Shown piece after piece: positions 42,302-54,700 of a stretch of DNA of 64,000 bases. Position 1 is the first letter of the stretch. The number at the start of each line of letters is the position of its first letter. Under the pieces are notes generated by a model. It saw only the letters and a list, made by a program, of their open reading frames with translations. It was not told where the DNA came from and made no database searches. A program made the position numbers and the translations under genes. Source of the stretch: Umbelopsis ramanniana AG (Eukaryota; Mucoromycota; Umbelopsidomycetes; Umbelopsidales; Umbelopsidaceae); the NCBI RefSeq assembly GCF_025399195.1, contig NW_026252107.1, forward strand, positions 1 through 64,000, in the 5' to 3' direction.

Positions 42302-42801
42302 TGAAGAGTTGTGTAAAGAGAAAAGATGACACGAAAATCAAGAAGTGTCGGGGGAGGTAAGACTATTTTATATGCGGCGGAAAAATCAGCCCCAAAATAA
42401 TCCTGGGCCAGATCTCCGTCTCTCCCGCTATTGCCCTTGCTTTTTTCCAATGCTTGCGTCACACAGCAAGTAACCCAGCACACTTAATTCTCCTTCTGGT
42501 AAATGTGCTATTTTATACACTGATGATCAGTGTTGTATAGAGCAGAAGTTCGGTTCGGTTGGAATAAAAAATGAGCCGGAAAAGGATGGGATAGCCTAGA
42601 ATGTCTTGATGAACCGTAGCAAAGTGATATTCGTACGCTTGAAAACCTAGAGTCACGTTTTAAGCTTTGGGCAAAGTACCGATCATGCCGCGAGCTTCTG
42701 CAGTGATGTGACTGTTCATCTTGATCAACCCTGCAAACTAATTTTTTTTTTTTGAGTCGGTTGTAATATTCAAAACTTCAACTCGTCATTCCCCACACAC
42801 A
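42302..42801. promoter_or_regulatory. Divergent promoter region, PGI1 / MTD1
   Basis: 500 bp between PGI1 (minus) and MTD1 (plus). It holds a T-run at about 42741-42753 and a pyrimidine-rich stretch just upstream of each start, as in strongly expressed fungal genes. No specific site is assigned. Confidence 0.4.
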
Positions 42802-43962
42802 ATGTCTGCTCCGGTAGCATCTTGTAAGACCGTTTTGGCTTCAAAGGTCTCGGCTTCCTTCCGGTAAGCGTTTATCGCAACGATTGCAATCAACTCTCAT
42901 GCGCCGTTTTTAACAAACTAATAATCTCATAGTGATCAAATTAAGAAGGATATCAAAGAACGTGCTATCCGACCCAAGTTGGTAGGATTTCTCGCAAATG
43001 AGGACCCAGCTGCCATCAAGTATGCTGAGTGGACAGCCAAAACGTGCGCAGAAACTGGCGTTGAATTCGAACTTCGCAAGGTTGATAAGCAAGATCTTGA
43101 ACAGAAGATCGATGAGGCTAATGAAGACAAGGCTGTCAATGGCATTATGGTCTATTACCCCGTGTTCGGAGGAAAGCAGGTAAAAAGCGTGAAGAGCTGA
43201 GAGAAAGTGATGAATAACGTCGGAGCATAGTGCTGATCATACTGTCATTGTATTGTAGGACCAATATTTGCAAAACTGCGTTAGCATTTACAAGGACGTA
43301 GAAGGATTGACCTTCAAGTATATCTACAACGTATATCACAATATCCGATTTTTGGATTCTGAAGAAACCACCAAATGCATCATTCCTTGTACCCCTCTTG
43401 CAGTTGTAAAGGCAAGTAATTCCTCCAAGCTGCTGGAGATTTGATCTGAAAGCGCCCCTCCATTAACCCTCCATGGCGGGAATAGATCATGGAATTCATC
43501 GGTGTATACAACGCTGTACTTCCTTATGGTAACCGTTTGTACGGACGCACCATCACTGTCATCAACCGAAGTGAAATTGTCGGCAGACCTTTGGCTGCTA
43601 TGTTGGCCAATGATGGTGCAAAGGTCTACTCAGTCGATATCACTGGTATTCAAACCTTTACCCGCGGCACTGGCATCCAGCTTCAAGCCCACAAGGTTGA
43701 AGACACTGAATTGACTTTGGAGCAAGTCGTGCCACAATCCGACGTGGTTATTACTGGCGTTCCTGTCGCCAGCTACAAGCTTCCCTCCAAGCTTCTCAAG
43801 GATGGTGTGATTGCCATCAACTTTTCATCCTTTGCCAACTTTGAGGATGATGTGAAGCAGCATGCTTCGATTTTTGTTCCTTCCGTCGGTAAGGTGACGG
43901 TTGCTATGCTGGAGAGAAACTTGTTGCGCCTTCACGATTATCAACAACGTGAAGCCAAATAG
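42802..43962 (+). CDS. MTD1: NAD-dependent methylenetetrahydrofolate dehydrogenase
   Basis: Cytosolic monofunctional enzyme that oxidises 5,10-methylene-THF with NAD, a fungal-type one-carbon enzyme. Four exons (42802-42863, 42933-43179, 43259-43411, 43486-43962) give 312 aa. Features: RPKLVGFLANEDPAAIKYAE, the substrate-site region GIMVYYPVFGGKQDQYLQ, PCTPLAVVKIMEFIGVYN and the dinucleotide-binding segment TVINRSEIVGRPLAAMLAND. The third intron (43412-43485) is GC-AG (AAG|GCAAGT ... GAATAG|ATC), and only this splice joins AVVK to IMEF as conserved. The length and the PVFGGKQ motif set it apart from trifunctional C1-THF synthase. Confidence 0.95.
43412..43485 (+). other. GC-AG intron in MTD1
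   Basis: A 74-nt intron with donor AAG|GCAAGT and acceptor GGAATAG|ATC. It separates PLAVVK from IMEFIG, which are contiguous in MTD1 proteins. No nearby GT gives the same junction. Confidence 0.85.
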
Positions 43963-44141
43963 AAAAATGGACCCTACCATTTTGTAAACATGTCTTAGAT
44001 TTCAACATTTGCCTTTTTGTAACGATGCGATCCCTTCCAGCTCAGCATGTTCAGTGTAAAATATATATCATTTTGTATCGTCTCTTACAATAACTGTGTG
44101 TACTATAGTATATTGGAAGGGGGGTGGGTAATTACAAGTAT

Positions 44142-45010
44142 TTATTGGTCGCGAGTGACTAGATCTGCGGTACCAAAGTTATCGATGCGCGGGTAGTTTA
44201 TCCTTTGTTCATCCAGCTGGTTTTGACTCCAAACTAGCATTCGAAGCAAGCTTGGTAACTTTGGATCCTTCTCCTGGCTCTGACTAGTCAATATGGCAGC
44301 ATTGAGTTCCGAAGCGGTCTTTTGACGTTGTGCGGGGTGAAGCAGGTCGCTAACAGGCGATTGTCGCGTGTCTTCAAACGCCATCAACGCCATAGTACGC
44401 TCCAATTCCTCTAAAAATTCAGGATTTTCCTCTCCCCTTGGTGCCATTTCTTCGGATGCGAAATCCAATGCTTCGGCAAATTCTCCGCGGCGTATCAGCT
44501 CGATCAATCGTTGTTGTTGAAGGTGAAAGAATAGCTGAGGATTGGTATCTAAAATCTGAAAGTACAGATAGAGCAGGTTAGCTTGAACCGGAAGGAACGT
44601 TTTTCCTTTGAAGAACTGGGGCCACATTTCTTCAGGTCATACTACTTACATCGGGGTTGAGATCGTTGACTCTTTCAATGGCGGCATCAACGTTGCCTGC
44701 CTGAACCGCCCGTCGAATGTCCATGCGATCTTGTATCGACGCTATATCAACCATTGGAGCCAAACCGCTTTCGATGCTGAACTGTTCAGCAGCATCCTTG
44801 TAGCCTTCTACCACAAGGTAGTTCATAACGAGTTTGTTGAGATCCCTACATAAGGTAGATTTTGATTCGTGAGTGTGTGAAAATGTAATGAGTAACTGAA
44901 GTCCCGTAATAAAGTCTCACATACTGCTTATTTATCTTGACATCAGCTAGCTTTTTCTCCCATTCCTCTTTTGATATTGTCTTTTTAGATGGTGTTGTAG
45001 TAGTGGACAT
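44142..45010 (-). CDS. GID8: GID8/TWA1, LisH-CTLH subunit of the CTLH/GID E3 ligase
   Basis: Scaffold subunit of the GID/CTLH ubiquitin ligase, which in yeast degrades gluconeogenic enzymes. Three exons (44925-45010, 44650-44845, 44142-44555) give 231 aa, close to human GID8. The LisH motif is LNKLVMNYLVVEGYKDAAEQ (about 32-55), the CTLH is IQDRMDIRRAVQAGNVDAAI, LNP, FFHLQQQRLIELIRRGEF and the CRA is LDFASEEMAPRGEENPEFLE with TMALMAFEDTRQSPVSDLL. Its neighbour PGI1 is a glycolytic enzyme, but no functional link is implied. It is convergent with MTD1. Confidence 0.95.
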
Positions 45011-45115
45011 TGGTGAATTTGGGGGGAAACAAGGGGGAAAATCAATGGGCAAAGTTTAGTGAGAAAAGTTGTAGGGGAAATTTTTATTGTACAAGCTTGG
45101 GGTGGGGAATATGGC

Positions 45116-45518
45116 CTAATCATCATCATCGTCAATTATGTAGTGTGTGGGATCTTGATGAGGTATTTCGCCTTCATCATCCCCCTCTTCGTCGTCGTCT
45201 TCTTCAGCTTCTTCGTCATCCAAGTCCTCATCCTCTTGGAAACTGTGGTGGTCAAATTCATGATCGTCATGATGTTCCTCTTCCTCCTCTTCTATATCTT
45301 CGTACTCTTGGAGGGGCTCATCATCATCGTCTTCTTCATCGTATTGATCTTGTTCCTCGGGTTCATCGTCTTCATATACGACATCTTCGCTATCCTCTTC
45401 AATCTCATAATAATTTCCGGTATTGTGTTGAATTGAGTCATGACAATCTTCTTCATGCTCATCATGGTCCTCGGGCTCTTCAGTCATTTCATGGTCTCGG
45501 TCTCCATTGAAAGGTTGA
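45116..45518 (-). other. Candidate acidic 3'-terminal exon of MAD1
   Basis: This open stretch is made almost wholly of Asp, Glu, His and Tyr codons. Confidence 0.
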
Positions 45519-48500
45519 CTGTAAACAGTACGTATCAGTATTCTAGCGCTTATCTTCAACCGCATTTTCCTTCTGTTTACCAATTCAACATTGGCTGTAC
45601 TTACTAATCGATTAATTCCATGGTCACGGCGCTCAAAAATGCTGGAATGCTGCCACGTTCATTGACACAATAGTTGTAGCTACTCTCCAAAGTCTTCATG
45701 TACATATCCTTGTTCGCTCCAACAATCTTGAGGGTGCCTTGATCGTTTTCTGATGACTTGAAAACGAATGAAATATCGTTGGGGTCCGCGTACATGGAGG
45801 CCAGCCGAACCATGCCGTCAGCAGAAAAGTCAACTTTGTAGCCTAACAAGCTTGCAACAGCTTCATGGTATTCTCGTACTTTGGCTGCCCAAACTTGTTG
45901 CATTCGAAGAATTCTTTTCTCCTTCTGTGCAACTGTAGTCACCATTTGTTCCTTCTCAGCCTGCAAGTTGTCGAAGCTTTGAGCTGGAATAGTAGACTCT
46001 ATGACGCCAGCCATCGCCGTGCCATCACTGGACTGCTGAAGTCGAGCAATCAACTCTTGATTCTCTTTCTTCAAGTCATCCAACATACTTTGCCGTATGG
46101 CTTGCTCTTTTGAGGCCGGGTTATCCTTGAGTTGTAATATCCGCTGCTTTGGCTCTTTGCTTTCTGTCATTGGACTGTCCTCGTCGTGCACACTGGTGGT
46201 GGGTACTGGTTGAACCTCAGCAACGCTTCGTATAAGTTCTTCGTTCAAACCGCCTACAACTAGACCATGTCGTAAGATATCAATTTGCTTCTGCAAGACC
46301 TCCAGGTCCTTTGTCTTGAGCTGGAATTCGACATCTAGATTCGACAATTCTGCAAAGTTATAGTTGATAAGTAAAAAGCGCACAAGCAAAGAAGCTTAGC
46401 GTTATTGCCAACTCTGTTTTCTTACTTTTCATAAGATCAATTTTGGCTGTGGCCAGATCGACCAAACTAGCTTTGATCTGCTCTCCGGTAGGGAGCTGTA
46501 GAATAGCAGGCATGTTGTCAGCCTGTTGCCCTGAGCGATCTTGCAGTGCTCTGGTTCGTTCGGCTGTCATCATGGTGCGTAGTGCTTCAATTTCAACACG
46601 ATATTGTCCGAGCAGGCCTTCAAGTTCGTTGAGACGCTGGGTCTTGGCTGAGTCGTACCGTTCGCTCAAGTAAGTAATTTCTTCAATGTCATAAGATTTC
46701 TGCAAGGCAAGGAGTGTCAGAGATGCGTTGTACTATGGAATAAGACAACGACCAGTCTTACCAGCTGCTCTCTGAGAATGCCTATTTCTTTTTGTAGTAA
46801 TTGTTTGTCTTTCATGAGAATATCAGTATTGACTTGATCAACTTGTCGCAGGTTGTCTTTTTGTTGAATCTGTGCATTCAGCTCCAGTATCTGAAAGTTT
46901 GCTATCAGCTCCATGAACATTCACAATGCTGATCTCAGCGAGGAACACGTATCACTTACACGTTTTTCAGCTTCCATCAATAGCGTCTCCTGGCTTTTCA
47001 TAAGCTCGGACAAATCATCCTCAACTTTCGCAGCAGAAGACTTTTCACTTCGTAAAAGATTGAGTTCTCTGCAAACAGTATATGGCGTGGTAAATCCAAT
47101 ATTATCCGCATTCTCCAGAAAAGTAGCCCTACGACATCGATATTTGTTAATGCGATTCATTGAGCTTCCAAACCATATAGTCCAACATTTACCATTCTGC
47201 TCTTTCACGTTTAATGGCAGCGTTTTCCACTTCCAATTGGACAGATTTATCCTTGAACACCGCCATATTTCGCAGTTGGTGTTCCAGTTCATACTTTTGC
47301 TCTCGTAACTTTTCTACGTTTTGGTAAATAGATTTGTAATGTCGCAGATCTCTATTAAGTATACCGTTCTCCTTTTCTAGACGATGTACATTTGCGACAT
47401 GTGCTGTGTACGAATGTCAATAAAGCCTGCGAAGCTCGGTGGTGCCCCCAGTTACATTTAACACAATACTTACAGTGCAATTCCTCTTCAACGTGTTTGA
47501 TGTGTTCAGGATCAAGATCGAGTGCCTGGTATTTCTGTAAGTCGGTTTCACAGCTTGCCAGACGCTGCATTGTAATTGTTGCTTCATCCAGACGTTGCTT
47601 CAAAAGCTCAGAATTTTGCTGTTGCTAATGTTTACGGGGTGTTAAGTCGCATACAAAAGAGGGATGGTAAAATAGAATACGTCTGTTGTTTCTTTACCTG
47701 CTGAGTTAAAGCGTCTACAGTTATCTTCATTTGATCTCTTTCTCTGACATATTCTGCCTCCTTTAGCGACCAATCCTGACGAGCAGACTCGTATTCTCGT
47801 TTTAATGTTCTCAGCTCCTGCTTCATATCTGAATTTTCCGCTCGCAGCTGTATTCGTTCATCATCTCTCATTCCCTGTCCACATAGTGTTAATGATGCCA
47901 GCGCGATAAATAACGACAAGTGAAATTTGTATGAACAGTCTTTACCTTAAATGTCTCTAGTTCAGTTTCAAGTTCTTTGTTTGATTTCTTCAACAGTTCA
48001 ACCTGCTGAAAGTGATATACAGCGCGAGATTCGGCTTCCTATCATTGTTCATGGAGTTTAGCAGGAGGGCCAAAAAGGTTCTTGGAAAACACAGTAAGAC
48101 TCTTACCGTTTTCTCCTTTATTTTTTCGTGTATGGTGCGAAGCAATTCCGCCTTTTCCGTCTCGAACGTGGACTCCAGCATTGCTTTGTCGCTTTGGGCT
48201 GCCATCAATTGCAGTCGAAGCTCGTCTAACAGCGATCGAACCTCTGCCATCTTCTCTTCTACAAGGATAATGATTAGTGGCAGATCAAATATTCCATCAA
48301 GATATGGGAACTCGGTTTACCTTGTGCAGGAGGTGGTGACGGTGAAGCAGGAACAGCATCGACGATTGGTTGCTTAGATCTTCCGAATCGAAAGACGGAT
48401 TCGCGAGTAATGCGCGGTCGTTTGGTTGTGTGATTCTATGTGAAGTCGTTAGATATGTTCAAAGTTAATGGAGGTCTATCAAATGAGTACGTGTTATGTG

Positions 48501-48755
48501 AGGAGCGCTATAACTCACAGTTGTGCCATTCAGCTGGTCGTTGGAGGCCGATCGAAATAAGGTAGAGTGTGAGTCATTGTCAGTTTGCATCAGAGCATTG
48601 GACAACTGTAAAGACGATTCTAACAGACTTGGAGCCTGCATGTCTGTGGTAGGCGTGTCTCCATCGTTAACCGACGAGATCATTGAAAACGGAAAACGAG
48701 CAGACGGACTATTTTTTTCGTCCTGCGAGTCTACCAAAAGAAATGGGAAATTCAT
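45116..48755 (-). CDS. MAD1: Spindle checkpoint protein MAD1, with a possible spliced acidic tail
   Basis: Long coiled-coil protein that recruits MAD2 to unattached kinetochores. It has roughly ten exons: a Ser-rich N terminus, then an almost continuous coiled coil (for example LKREYESARQDWSLKEAEYV and RYDSAKTQRLNELEGLLGQY), and the globular C-terminal domain: MQQVWAAKVREYHEAVASLL, GYKVDFSADGMVRLASMYAD and IPAFLSAVTMELID, which match the RWD-like end of MAD1. The plain frame stops with TAG at 45604-45606. That TAG overlaps a GTAAGT donor, and splicing to 45518 adds an in-phase acidic tail of 134 residues ending at 45116. The start at 48755 is 64 bp from that of FHIT; an inner ATG (48684) is also possible. 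Confidence 0.88.
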
Positions 48756-51700
48756 TCTCGGCTGGGGTTATAATCTTTTTAGGTCGTTACCCGTCAGTAA
48801 CGTTTCTTAACCCATTACCATGCAGAAACTATACAATTTCGGACCTCACAAGCTTTGCGAGAATCAAGTCTTTTATAAGAGCAAGTTCTGCATCGGTCTG
48901 GTCAATCTCAAGCCAATTACGCCGTAAGTTGATCGCCGAATGAAGACTGGTCTACAGCAAAACGCTAATATCGTGCAAGTGGTCGTATCCTTTTTTAAGC
49001 AGAATACACCTGTATTCACCTGCATATAACATAACCAACCTTTTTTATTTGATGACCACTCTTCATCTCTAGCGATTATACTTGACTCTTCCAAATAGAT
49101 GTCATGGTCATACCCAGACGTATTGTTCCTCGTTTTGCAGAAATGACTTCCGACGAGGCGACAGATATGATCTTGAGTGCTCAAACAATTGGAAAAGTTA
49201 TTGAAAAAGAGTTTGATGCAACTTCTCTTACTATGGCTATGCAAGATGGCCCTCAAGCTGGACAAACGGTATGTACAACACGATATTTATTGTGTGTCGC
49301 TAAGAACCTCTCTTTTTTTTTTACAAATGTTTAAACGACTCGCTAGGTACCTCATGTTCATATGCATATTATACCGCGAAAAGCAGGAGATTGGGCCAAC
49401 AATGATGATATCTACGACGAATTGGATGGTAAACAAGCAGCGGGTGTTAAAAGAGTCGATAATGACGAACGAAAACCGCGCTCCATAGACGAAATGAAGG
49501 AGGAAGCTGAAAAATTACGACCATTTTTCAATCAACATGAAGATTGATACATCTCTATGTGTCGATAGAAGCAGCCTTGTAGATTGAATCTTGTAGTCTA
49601 TCTAATTCACTGCCTTGTACGTGATAGACCTATTGAATAAAGCTTGTTACAATATGTTCATTTGGACAAACTTTCATCAAGAGTGCTTTTCTTACGCTTG
49701 AAATGAGCCCAACCATATTTTGTTCTGGAACTTCAGCTTTGGCACGAGGACCCCAAGAGTATTGGAAAACAGGCTGGTCACTTTGAGCGACCTCTGCATT
49801 CAACTTTTGGCGCTGAAGGTATCCTTGCTTGACAAATCCATCCAGCATTCTAGCGCGATCGCCAAACGTTTCCGATTCCTCTGGTATCCGTAATCGATTT
49901 AGATGAGACATAAGCAGTTCTGGTAAAATGGAATGGAATCGTATTCAATACCAATAATTCTCGTTTTGCCTCCTTCTGGTGATTGAAACAAATCAAGATA
50001 CTGACCATCGTTCATACTTTGCTCGTTGACAAATATAAGCGAAAGGATGACATAAAGCAATCCAGTAGATTGATATTCGTCATCGGTGTGGTGTATGATC
50101 TGAGGGTCATTCTGCTCTTCGGGAAGGATATTTCTTAAAACGTACGTTTTGCTTAATACCACCTTTCCATTTGCCGCTGCTATAGAGAAGAACAAAACAT
50201 GTCAACCCTGCGGCGGGAAACTTTATGCATATGCATACAAGCAAAATCACCAACCTCGTTTAGCTGGATTCGATTTCTCTTTCGAGACCAACTCGGTCAA
50301 TTCCATGCCAAAAAGATGCCTCAACTTTGCCTGAGTCTTGTCAAAGATAGCAGGGAACGAGCGCGATCGATCAGTAAGGACTGAGGACAGAAATGCCGAT
50401 TCAGTATGCAGTGACAAAGAGTCATCAATTTGGAAAATGGATGCGTACCTTTTCGGGCGATATCGTCTTTCCGAATGACTTGTTTTCGGTGCTCGCAAGC
50501 CAACGCGTATCTAACTGTGTCATTGACTTTTCTTTCGAGGTCCTGGCGCGTAATGATGGTTTTGGAGTGAGAACAGTCCCGGGTTGCATATTTTCTCTTA
50601 GTGTTCTCTTACCTGCGAAGTTTGCTCTGCCGTTAGTTGTGAGTCCAGCTCATTATACGATGAATCTTCTTGACGTATTCTCTTCGACTCGCGTTGCGTA
50701 CCCGACGTTGAAGGCTGAGTGTATTCGTCGTCTTCGTCGTCTTCGTCCTATTCGATCCATAATGGATTAATTCAAAACTAATTTCAAGCCGTCAGGTCCA
50801 TTCACTGCATTCAAACAATACCCTAAGGATGCGTTGTCTTCTCGCTCTAGACGACTGCAATGAAAAAGTCATTAGCACGTTGGATGGAGACTGACCCTTT
50901 GAAGTAGCAAAGCTGAAATCAGTACCATTGGATCTAGGTGAACGACAAAGGAAAATTATAAATTCCGCTGTGACCCTCCTTTGCTCGCGTGTTTGGTCGT
51001 TTGACAAAAATTTAACTTTTACCCAAAAAGCGCAAATGGAGCCCATCCCATGCCCTTATATTCATCTGAAGCAATGTCAGCAGCATTCAACGTAAGCATA
51101 CAGAAATAGCGCATATGTGTAATAAATGAAAAATAAAGAAGAGGGAATATGTTTTATTGTGTGGTATTGTACACTTCGGAGCATCGGACGATTCTCTCGC
51201 TTTTCTTGCGAATAAGAGTAGAGCGTCTGCCTATGGTAGAGTTAGAGCGACTATTGGCGTCGGGACCTTGTTGAAGATAAACACCATTCTGATAGTGGTC
51301 TCGATAATACTCGGCATCTTTTCAAACAGAGATAACGTAAATTGGGTTATATTGGTGCTATTACAGTAAAAGGAAAGAGATTCACCTTTGCGCTCAAAGT
51401 CAGGGGTATTGACGTCTCTACGCTTCGTGTATTTTTCAATCTTCCAGACTTCTATGTGAGCTTTGAGTTTATCGATGAGACCCATTGGTGGGGAGGAAGA
51501 CGTATGTATGAATGGAAAAGGAGTGGAGGAGTTGAAGTGCGGTTAAATGATTAGAATGAAAGGAAAAGAGGTGCACCGGGCTGATTGCAATGATGGAGTT
51601 TACAGGCGAATTGAATTTGTTTGATTGTACTCCGATGGTGCAAGTGTAACCCCCCTCCCGGATTGAATACCAGCTCATCACACAGACAAGCATAGCAAGA

Positions 51701-54700
51701 AGATATTTTACCCACATGGCCATTGCTGGAAACAGAAGGTAACTTACGTTGGTTGGATTGTTGGTCCAATTGACGTGCTTCTCATCGTCATTTTGGACTC
51801 AAGGTCATTAACCTGGCTTTTAAAGATATAGTATGCAATAACTCAGCAGATAGCCAGAAATAGCCGGTTGGCTGCTGAGTATCAAGGTGGCCTGCGATTC
51901 CAAAGCTACTGCAAAGTAAAGTGAGAGTTGTGCCTGACTGTGCGTCGTAGGGTCAGTTCAGCGGCAGTGTGGAGAAACGGCAAGAGCGGACTTTCATTAA
52001 GGGAGAGTGCGTGACGTTGCCGATAGATTTTCATGAGAGTGCGTGGGAAACTTGCCTGCACATTCTTCAGGTTTTTCTCCTTCCCCTTCCATGTTGTCTT
52101 CTATATTATCTCGCTCAGCCAAACAAGTAGGATAAAAAAATAGACTGTGTTGATTTGAAAACAATGATGGTGCTAACAAACGCATAGACCACTCGTTCAT
52201 GGCTCAAGCCTGCTCTCCACAGGAGAACGATAATTTCAGCTACTTACAACGCTGCCGTTGCTGGCTTGACGACTGAGCAAGCTGAGGTAAATCAGTACAC
52301 TGTATTTATTGACTTTTTGACTCGGGATACTAAACTTTTGGACTATTAGCTTCGAGAAGCTGTGCATCAATTTGCCCAATCTGAATTAGCCCCCCGTGCC
52401 ACGGAAATTGACAAGGACAACACCTTTCCAATGGATATGTGGAAGAAGTTCGGAGATATGGGCCTTTTGGGTATTACAGCTCCAGAAAAGTATGGCGGTT
52501 TAGGATTGGGCTACATGGAACATACCTTTGTTATGGAGGAAATTTCTCGAGCAAGCGGATCAGTTGCCTTGAGTTACGGTGCCCATTCCAACCTCTGTGT
52601 CAACCAAATTGTTAGAAACGGTAATGAGGAACAAAAGCAAAAATACCTCCCCAAGTTGATCAGTGGTGACCATGTTGGTGCCTTAGCCATGTCTGAGCCT
52701 GGTTCTGGGTCTGATGTTACCAGCATGAGACTACGCGCCGAGAAGAAGGGTGATAAATACATCTTGAACGGCAACAAGTTCTGGATCACAAATGGTCCCG
52801 ATGCTGATGTGTTGGTTGTATATGCCAAGACGGATCCTCAGGCTGGTGCTAGAGGAATTACTGCTTTCTTGATTGAAAAGGTATGTGAAATGATAGGCTA
52901 TGATGATTTCTGCATGCAAGTCTGACATACCTGCACAACTAGGGCTTCAAGGGCTTTTCTACTGCTCAAAAACTTGACAAATTGGGCATGCGCGGTTCCA
53001 ACACCTGTGAACTTATATTCGAGGATTGTGAAGTACCAGGTAAATACCTTAAAACAAGAGGCGTAGTTTAATCCAATGCGGTTTGCAAAACTGACCATTT
53101 TCCGTACCCGATCCATTGCGATTTACCAAACGCTAGCCGAGAATGTCCTCGGACAAGTAGGAAAGGGTGTCTATGTTCTTATGAGTGGATTGGACTTGGA
53201 GCGACTAGTCTTGTCTGGTGGACCATTGGGGTAAGCTGTGTTTCATCCGTTGATTTGAAAATCGAGATAGATTTGACCTCCTCATTTATTGACGGAATTC
53301 ATCCTACAGTCTCATGCAAGCTGCCTTGGATATCACCGTTCCATATGTTCATGAGCGAAAACAGTTTGGTCAAGCTATTGGCGAGTTCCAACTTGTCCAA
53401 GGAAAGGTTGCTGACATGTACACTAAGCTCAATGCATCAAGAGCCTATGTGTATGCTGTAGCTCGCGCTTGTGACAATGGACAAGTCAGCAACAAGGATT
53501 GTGCTGGTGTTATTCTTTATTCTGCTGAACGCGCTACTGAAGTCGCCTTGGATGCTATCCAATGCCTTGGCGGAAATGGATATATCAATGACTTTCCCAC
53601 TGGTCGCATTCTGCGAGATGCCAAACTCTATGAGATTGGCGCCGGTACCAGTGAAATTCGTCGCATGCTTATCGGTAGAGAATTTAACAAACTATACAAG
53701 TAAAGTAGACGATGGATTTGACATTTAGACATTCCTGTTACAATATGTAAAGTATATCCTTTCCAAGTACAATGGGTTCTTATCCTGCAATGTTTTATTA
53801 AGAAATAGCATGCAAATGATATACAAGCTACCATAGATGACATTTGGCTTCGGTGTTCATTGGCGCTTTTGGAGGGCATTTGAAAGCTTTGGCGAATTCG
53901 TCCGAGTTTTGAGCCACACCATTAACGCGCCATCTGTTCGGCGAATGTGGATCGGTATAAATCTATGGTGTAAAGCGCTCAGTACGGAAAAAGTATGTCA
54001 TCTTCTGTTTTCATTGTACACTCACCCTTTTAACACTTTTCTCTGGTCTGATGTTTTGGCACCAGATACGTCCATAGTTGATGAAGAAGAGCTGTTCAGG
54101 AGTGAACTCTTCAAGTCCAGGTAAAGTTTGTTCGCTATTGGGTTGATCCACTGTCGCATTAGCTAAACTGTTACGCCAGGCATTGAAGGCGATGAGTACG
54201 CCACCATTATCCGCCAAGTTCTCTCCGAGAGTAAGCTTTTCCAAAACCATCGCCTGATTAATAAACCTGAACTTCATTTTGTTCTCATGATGTACCGTTT
54301 GTTACCTTTCCATTGACATTGACAGATTGATTGTCAGACCCAGTCACCGTAAAGGCTGAGTACTGTTTGACAAAGCATTGTGCTCTCTCATCGAATTTTG
54401 CCTCAGTCTCCTTCAACCACCAGGAAGCTATTCTTCCGTCTTCATCGTATTGTCTACCCGAATCATCGAAGGCATGCTGTGGTGTATTCCATTAGCTGAT
54501 GACCATTATCTTAAGGTGAGATGATCGCACATACCGTCAGTTCATGTCCCATTACGGCACCAATGCCACCATAGTTGAGACAACTTGGATATTCCAAATC
54601 AAAGAAGGGCATTTGGAGAATGCCAGCTGGAAATACAATTTCGTTCAAAAGTGGGTTGTAGTAGGCATTGACGTCTTGTGGATTCATTCCCCAGCGTAGT